Shown: piece after piece, positions 60,709 through 64,000 of the stretch
Numbering within the stretch: position 1 is the stretch's first letter
How the letters are laid out: each line of letters begins with the position of its first letter
Assembly: GCF_001995215.1 (NCBI RefSeq)
Contig: NZ_MUXN01000001.1
Location: 55,609 to 119,608 of the forward strand
Reading direction: 5' to 3'
Origin: Amycolatopsis azurea DSM 43854
GTDB lineage: Bacteria; Actinomycetota; Actinomycetes; Mycobacteriales; Pseudonocardiaceae
Length of the DNA: 64,000 bases
Made by a program: the position numbers and the translations under genes
The notes under the pieces: model-generated
Told to the model about the DNA's origin: nothing
Database searches by the model: none
The model's input: only the letters and a program-made list of their open reading frames with translations

Positions 60709-61628
60709 TGAGGCCCGCTCGCCTGGCCGTCGGCGTCGTTTCCGCCGGCCGGGTCGGCAGCGTCGTCGGCGCCGCCCTCAGCAGGGCCGGCCATACGGTC
60801 GTCGCGGCTTCGGGCCTTTCCAGCGCTTCGGTACGCCGGGCGGAGCAACTGCTTCCCGACGTGCCTCTCCTGCCGCCCGACGAAGTCGCCCGCCGCGCCG
60901 ATCTCGTCCTGCTGGCCCTGCCCGACGACGCGCTCGCCGGGATGGTGCGCGGTTTCGTCGCCACCGGTTCGCTGCGCCCGGGACAGATCGTCGTGCACAC
61001 TTCCGGGGCACACGGCATCGACGTCCTCGCGCCCGCCGCCGAGGCCGGGGCACTGCCGCTGGCCCTGCATCCCGTGATGACCTTCACCGGCCGCGCCGAA
61101 GACCTCGACAGGCTGGCCGCGTGCAGCGTCGGCGTCACCGCCGCTGAGGGTGACGAAGCCGCGTGGAACGTCGGTGAGGCGCTGACCGTGGAGATGGGCG
61201 CGGAGCCCGTCCGGGTCCCTGACGAAGCGCGAGCGCTCTATCACGCGGCGTTGGCGCATGGCGCGAACCACCTGATGACACTGGTCGCCGACTGCGCGGA
61301 ACTGTTGCGGGAGGCGGGAATCGCCCAGCCCGAACGCGTGGTGGCTCCGTTGTTGTCGGCGGCATTGGATAATGTTCTGCGACACGGGGACCGGGCGCTG
61401 ACCGGGCCGGTGGCCCGTGGTGATCTCGGCACCGTGCGCAAGCACCTCACGGTGCTGGCCGAACGTGGCCCCGACATCGTCCCGAGCTATCGCGCGCTGG
61501 CCAAGCGCACGCTGGCGCGCGGCGACGCCGCCGGGCTCTTGGACTCCTCGGCCGCCGCCGAGCTCACCGAACTCCTCAGTGATCCAGCCGATCCCGCAGA
61601 TCCCGCCGAAGGGCAGCAAAAGCAGTGA
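60705..61628 (+). CDS. Rossmann-like and DUF2520 domain protein (Rv3603c type)
   Basis: A 307-residue NAD(P)-fold protein. The N-terminal dinucleotide-type fold begins VGVVSAGRVGSVVGAALSRA. LVLLALPDDALAGMV and LALHPVMTFTGRAEDLDRL lead to the helical DUF2520 domain. In actinobacteria it lies before panC; it may act in pantothenate-related metabolism, but that is not proven. The start is ATG 60705, coupled by overlap with the 8-codon leader; TTG 60666 is the other candidate. Its stop overlaps panC by 4 bp. Confidence 0.88.
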   Translation: MMRPARLAVGVVSAGRVGSVVGAALSRAGHTVVAASGLSSASVRRAEQLLPDVPLLPPDEVARRADLVLLALPDDALAGMVRGFVATGSLRPGQIVVHTSGAHGIDVLAPAAEAGALPLALHPVMTFTGRAEDLDRLAACSVGVTAAEGDEAAWNVGEALTVEMGAEPVRVPDEARALYHAALAHGANHLMTLVADCAELLREAGIAQPERVVAPLLSAALDNVLRHGDRALTGPVARGDLGTVRKHLTVLAERGPDIVPSYRALAKRTLARGDAAGLLDSSAAAELTELLSDPADPADPAEGQQKQ

Positions 61629-62533
61629 CCACACCGAAATTCGCCCGAGGCACGCTGCACACCTTCCAGCCGCCGGAGCAGGTCAGCCAGGTGACGCGCG
61701 CCCTGCACGGGGTCGGCCGCAAGGTCGCGCTGGTGCCCACGATGGGCGCCCTGCACGCGGGACACCGCGAGCTGATCCGCCGGGCGAAGCGGCTGCCGAA
61801 CACCGTCGTCGCGACGTCGATCTTCGTGAATCCCTTGCAGTTCGGGGAGGGCGAGGACTTCGAGGCGTACCCGCGTCCGCTGGACAAGGACCTCGAAGTA
61901 CTGAAGGAGGACGGCGTCGAACTGGGCTTCCTGCCCAAGGCGTCGGATCTTTACCCCGAGGGCGCCGCCGTCACGGTGCACCCGGGCGAGCTCGGCGACG
62001 AGCTGGAGGGAGCGGTGCGGCCGGGGCATTTCGCCGGCGTGCTCACCGTGGTGGCGAAACTGTTCAACATCGTGCGGCCGGACTACGCCTTCTTCGGGGA
62101 GAAGGACTACCAGCAGCTGGTGCTGATCAAGAAGATGGTGCGTGACCTGAACTTCGAAACCCGCGTCATCGGGGTGCCGACGGTCCGGGAACGCGACGGG
62201 CTGGCGTTGTCCTCGCGCAACGTCTACCTGACCCCTGAACAGCGCGAGGACGCGATCGTGTTGTCGGCGGCACTCACCGCGGGTGCCTTCGTCGGGCGCG
62301 ACGGCGCGGAAGCCGTGCTGGCGACCGCCAGGCAGACCCTCGCCGCGCGGCCCGCGGTCGAGATCGACTATCTGGAATTGAGGGGAACCGACCTCGGGCC
62401 CGCGCCCGTCGACGGTGAAGCGCGGTTGCTGATCGCGGCCCGGGTGGGGAGTACCCGGCTGATCGACAACGTCGGTGTGGTGCTCGGCGCGGCCGCGGAC
62501 CATCCGGAACACGCGCTGGACGCAGGGGAATAG
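61625..62533 (+). CDS. panC: Pantothenate synthetase
   Basis: A 302-residue ATP-dependent ligase joining pantoate and beta-alanine. Signatures are PTMGALHAGHRELIRRA, SIFVNPLQFGEGEDFEAYPR, FFGEKDYQQLVLIKKM and RDGLALSSRNVYL. GTG start overlaps the previous stop. Next gene is panD, 12 bp downstream. A short operon for vitamin B5 and CoA precursors. Confidence 0.96.
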   Translation: MTTPKFARGTLHTFQPPEQVSQVTRALHGVGRKVALVPTMGALHAGHRELIRRAKRLPNTVVATSIFVNPLQFGEGEDFEAYPRPLDKDLEVLKEDGVELGFLPKASDLYPEGAAVTVHPGELGDELEGAVRPGHFAGVLTVVAKLFNIVRPDYAFFGEKDYQQLVLIKKMVRDLNFETRVIGVPTVRERDGLALSSRNVYLTPEQREDAIVLSAALTAGAFVGRDGAEAVLATARQTLAARPAVEIDYLELRGTDLGPAPVDGEARLLIAARVGSTRLIDNVGVVLGAAADHPEHALDAGE

Positions 62534-62545
62534 GGAGAGTCCACG

Positions 62546-63040
62546 ATGTACCGCACCATGCTGAAATCGAAGATTCACCGGGCGACGGTCACCCAGGCCG
62601 ATCTCCACTACGTCGGGTCGGTGACCGTCGACGAGGACCTGATGGACGCGGCGGATCTGCTGCCGGGCGAACAGGTGTCCATTGTGGACGTCACCAACGG
62701 CGCGCGGCTCGAGACCTACGTGATCGCCGGCGAGCGCGGCAGCGGGGTGCTCGGCATCAACGGCGCCGCGGCGCATCTGGTGCACCCGGGCGACCTGGTG
62801 ATCCTGATTTCGTACGCGCAGATGGAGAACGCCGAGGCGGCCGCGTTCCGGCCGCGGGTCGTCTTCGTCGACGCGGACAACCGGATCGTCGAGAAGGGCG
62901 TCAACCCCGGGCACGCGCCGGAGGGTTCCGGGCTGATGAGCGGCACCGTGACGCTGGCCGACGACGACACGATGACCTTCCCGGTCGCCGAAACCGCCGA
63001 CGCACGCCGTCTCGACGCGCTACTGCACGCCGAAAGCTGA
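62546..63040 (+). CDS. panD: Aspartate 1-decarboxylase precursor
   Basis: A 164-residue pyruvoyl enzyme giving beta-alanine from aspartate. It self-cleaves between Gly24 and Ser25 in [10 protein letters not shown]. Signatures are [36 protein letters not shown] and the typical core ending near residue 125. The C-terminal 35-residue extension ([20 protein letters not shown]) is longer than the E. coli enzyme; M. tuberculosis also has an extension. ATG 62546 follows GGGAG. Confidence 0.96.
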   Translation: MYRTMLKSKIHRATVTQADLHYVGSVTVDEDLMDAADLLPGEQVSIVDVTNGARLETYVIAGERGSGVLGINGAAAHLVHPGDLVILISYAQMENAEAAAFRPRVVFVDADNRIVEKGVNPGHAPEGSGLMSGTVTLADDDTMTFPVAETADARRLDALLHAES

Positions 63041-63044
63041 GTCC

Positions 63045-63824
63045 TTGCTGCTCACGGTCGACGTCGGCAACACCAATATCGTTCTGGGGCTGTACTCCGG
63101 CCGGGAGCTGGTCGGTGACTGGCGTATGCGCACCGACGCGCGGATCACCGCCGACGAGCTCGCGCTGACCATGCGCGGGCTCCTCGGACGGCACGCCGAC
63201 GCGGTGACCGGGATCAGCGCGCTGTCGACGGTTCCCGCCGTGCTGCGCGAACTTCGCGTGATGCTTTCGCGGTATTACGCCAAACTGCCGAAGATCGTCA
63301 TCGAGCCGGGAGTGCGCACCGGCGTGCCGCTCCTGGTCGACAACCCCAAGGAGGTGGGCGCGGACAGGCTGGTGAACACCCTGGCCGCGCACCATCTGCA
63401 CCCTGCCAGCGCCTGTGTGGTGGTGGATTTCGGCACTTCGACCAATGTGGACGCCATCTCCGCCAAGGGCGAGTTCCTCGGCGGCGCGTTCGCGCCCGGT
63501 ATCGAGATCTCGGTCGACGCCCTGGCCGCGCGGGCCGCGGCGCTGCGCAAGGTGGAACTCGCGCCGCCGCGGTCGGTGATCGGGAAGAACACCGTGGAAT
63601 GCCTGCAATCCGGCATCCTCTACGGCTTCGCGGGCCAGGTCGACGGCCTGGTGAAGCGGATCGAACGCGAGCTCTCCCCGGGCGGGACCGATCCGGTCGC
63701 GGTGATCGCGACCGGCGGCCTGGCGCCGCTGGTGCTGGAGGAGTCCGAGACCATCACCGAGCACGTGCCGGATCTGACGCTGCTGGGCCTGCGGCTGGTC
63801 TACGAACGAAACCACCGCAATTAG
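63045..63824 (+). CDS. coaX: Type III pantothenate kinase
   Basis: A 259-residue kinase for the first step of CoA synthesis. The phosphate-1 motif DVGNTN is at residues 6-11. Second-motif [14 protein letters not shown] and [20 protein letters not shown] follow the family. TTG start 4 bp after the panD stop, making panC-panD-coaX one operon. Its stop TAG (63822-63824) lies inside the left arm of a 32-bp hairpin. Confidence 0.95.
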   Translation: MLLTVDVGNTNIVLGLYSGRELVGDWRMRTDARITADELALTMRGLLGRHADAVTGISALSTVPAVLRELRVMLSRYYAKLPKIVIEPGVRTGVPLLVDNPKEVGADRLVNTLAAHHLHPASACVVVDFGTSTNVDAISAKGEFLGGAFAPGIEISVDALAARAAALRKVELAPPRSVIGKNTVECLQSGILYGFAGQVDGLVKRIERELSPGGTDPVAVIATGGLAPLVLEESETITEHVPDLTLLGLRLVYERNHRN

Positions 63825-63881
63825 TCCTCTGAATGCGGTCCTTGCACACGCAAGGACCGCATCCAGAGGACTAATTGCGGT
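63814..63881. terminator. Long hairpin across the coaX stop codon
   Basis: A 32-bp stem with one mismatch (63814-63845 with 63850-63881), loop 4 nt. It includes the coaX stop codon. Same family as the folK terminator. Confidence 0.9.
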
Positions 63882-63951
63882 GGGTTCAGCGGCGTGAGGC
63901 GACCATCAGCACCCGGCGCTCACATAGTCCTTGGGGTGGGGCGGGGCGGGT

Positions 63952-64000
63952 TGTGAAAGCCACTTTCGCAACCTTCAACGTTGCGAAAGTGGCTTTCACA
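63952..64000. repeat. GAAAGCCACTTTC-family hairpin at the window end
   Basis: A perfect 21-bp stem (63952-63972 with 63980-64000) with a 7-nt loop. It may continue beyond the window. Confidence 0.88.

Overview
The window is high-GC actinobacterial chromosome. The likely source is a Pseudonocardiaceae member, probably Amycolatopsis or a close relative (inference). The reasons are GTG and TTG starts, many ATGA stop-start overlaps, and gene order that follows the Mycobacterium tuberculosis block Rv3660c-Rv3600c: ssd-tad, Rv3649-like helicase, Rv3647c, topA, holB, ppa, dacB, Rv3626c, tilS, hpt, PE/PPE, ftsH, folE-P-B-K, Rv3605c, Rv3604c, Rv3603c, panC-panD-coaX. Many intergenic gaps carry long, near-perfect hairpins in a few recurrent families. 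I saw no phage, insertion sequence or CRISPR array.

Layout. 66-4476: compact Tad (Flp pilus-like) operon with an Ssd/CpaE-like ATPase. 4891-12659: a Prim-Pol-like protein, an MrfA-type helicase on the minus strand, the K+-independent proton-pumping pyrophosphatase hppA, two related lipoproteins, and a WhiA-like protein without a DNA-binding domain behind a LexA-box promoter. 13110-19906: secreted S1 protease, topA, secreted carboxylesterase, membrane protein and TetR regulator. 20019-23446: two EspG-like proteins and two unrecognised membrane proteins. 23591-26853: an MFS transporter fused to a thymidylate-kinase-like domain with ruined catalytic motifs, then holB. A gap at 26854-27347 holds an inverted pair of perfect DnaA boxes.

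27348-36265: a surface-anchored protein, tRNA-Thr(CGT), and a TetR-controlled oxidative operon of esterase, SDR, diiron protein, mini-flavoprotein and Baeyer-Villiger-type monooxygenase, resembling mycobacterial mymA. It is followed by a two-membrane-segment protein with a PstS-like domain. 36755-41935: GreA-like factor, TetR, M14 carboxypeptidase, gamma-carbonic anhydrase, glyA behind a ZTP riboswitch, and ppa.

42102-50761: dacB, metalloprotease, tilS and hpt, then a PE-like, PPE-like, EspG, EspG set in the chromosomal slot that holds PE32/PPE65 and ESX genes in M. tuberculosis. 50963-55642: ftsH and the folate operon. 55749-63824: MerR regulator, DUF3180 and DUF6779 membrane proteins, PrsW protease, a DUF2520 protein, panC, panD and coaX.

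The most unusual points are the ancestral-looking PE/PPE/EspG module, the LexA-box leaderless WhiA-like gene, the pseudo-thymidylate kinase next to holB, the mini-flavoprotein kept inside its operon, the DnaA-box pair, and the inverted tandem-repeat array at 12889-13038. All database-level statements are from recognition only; no search was run.
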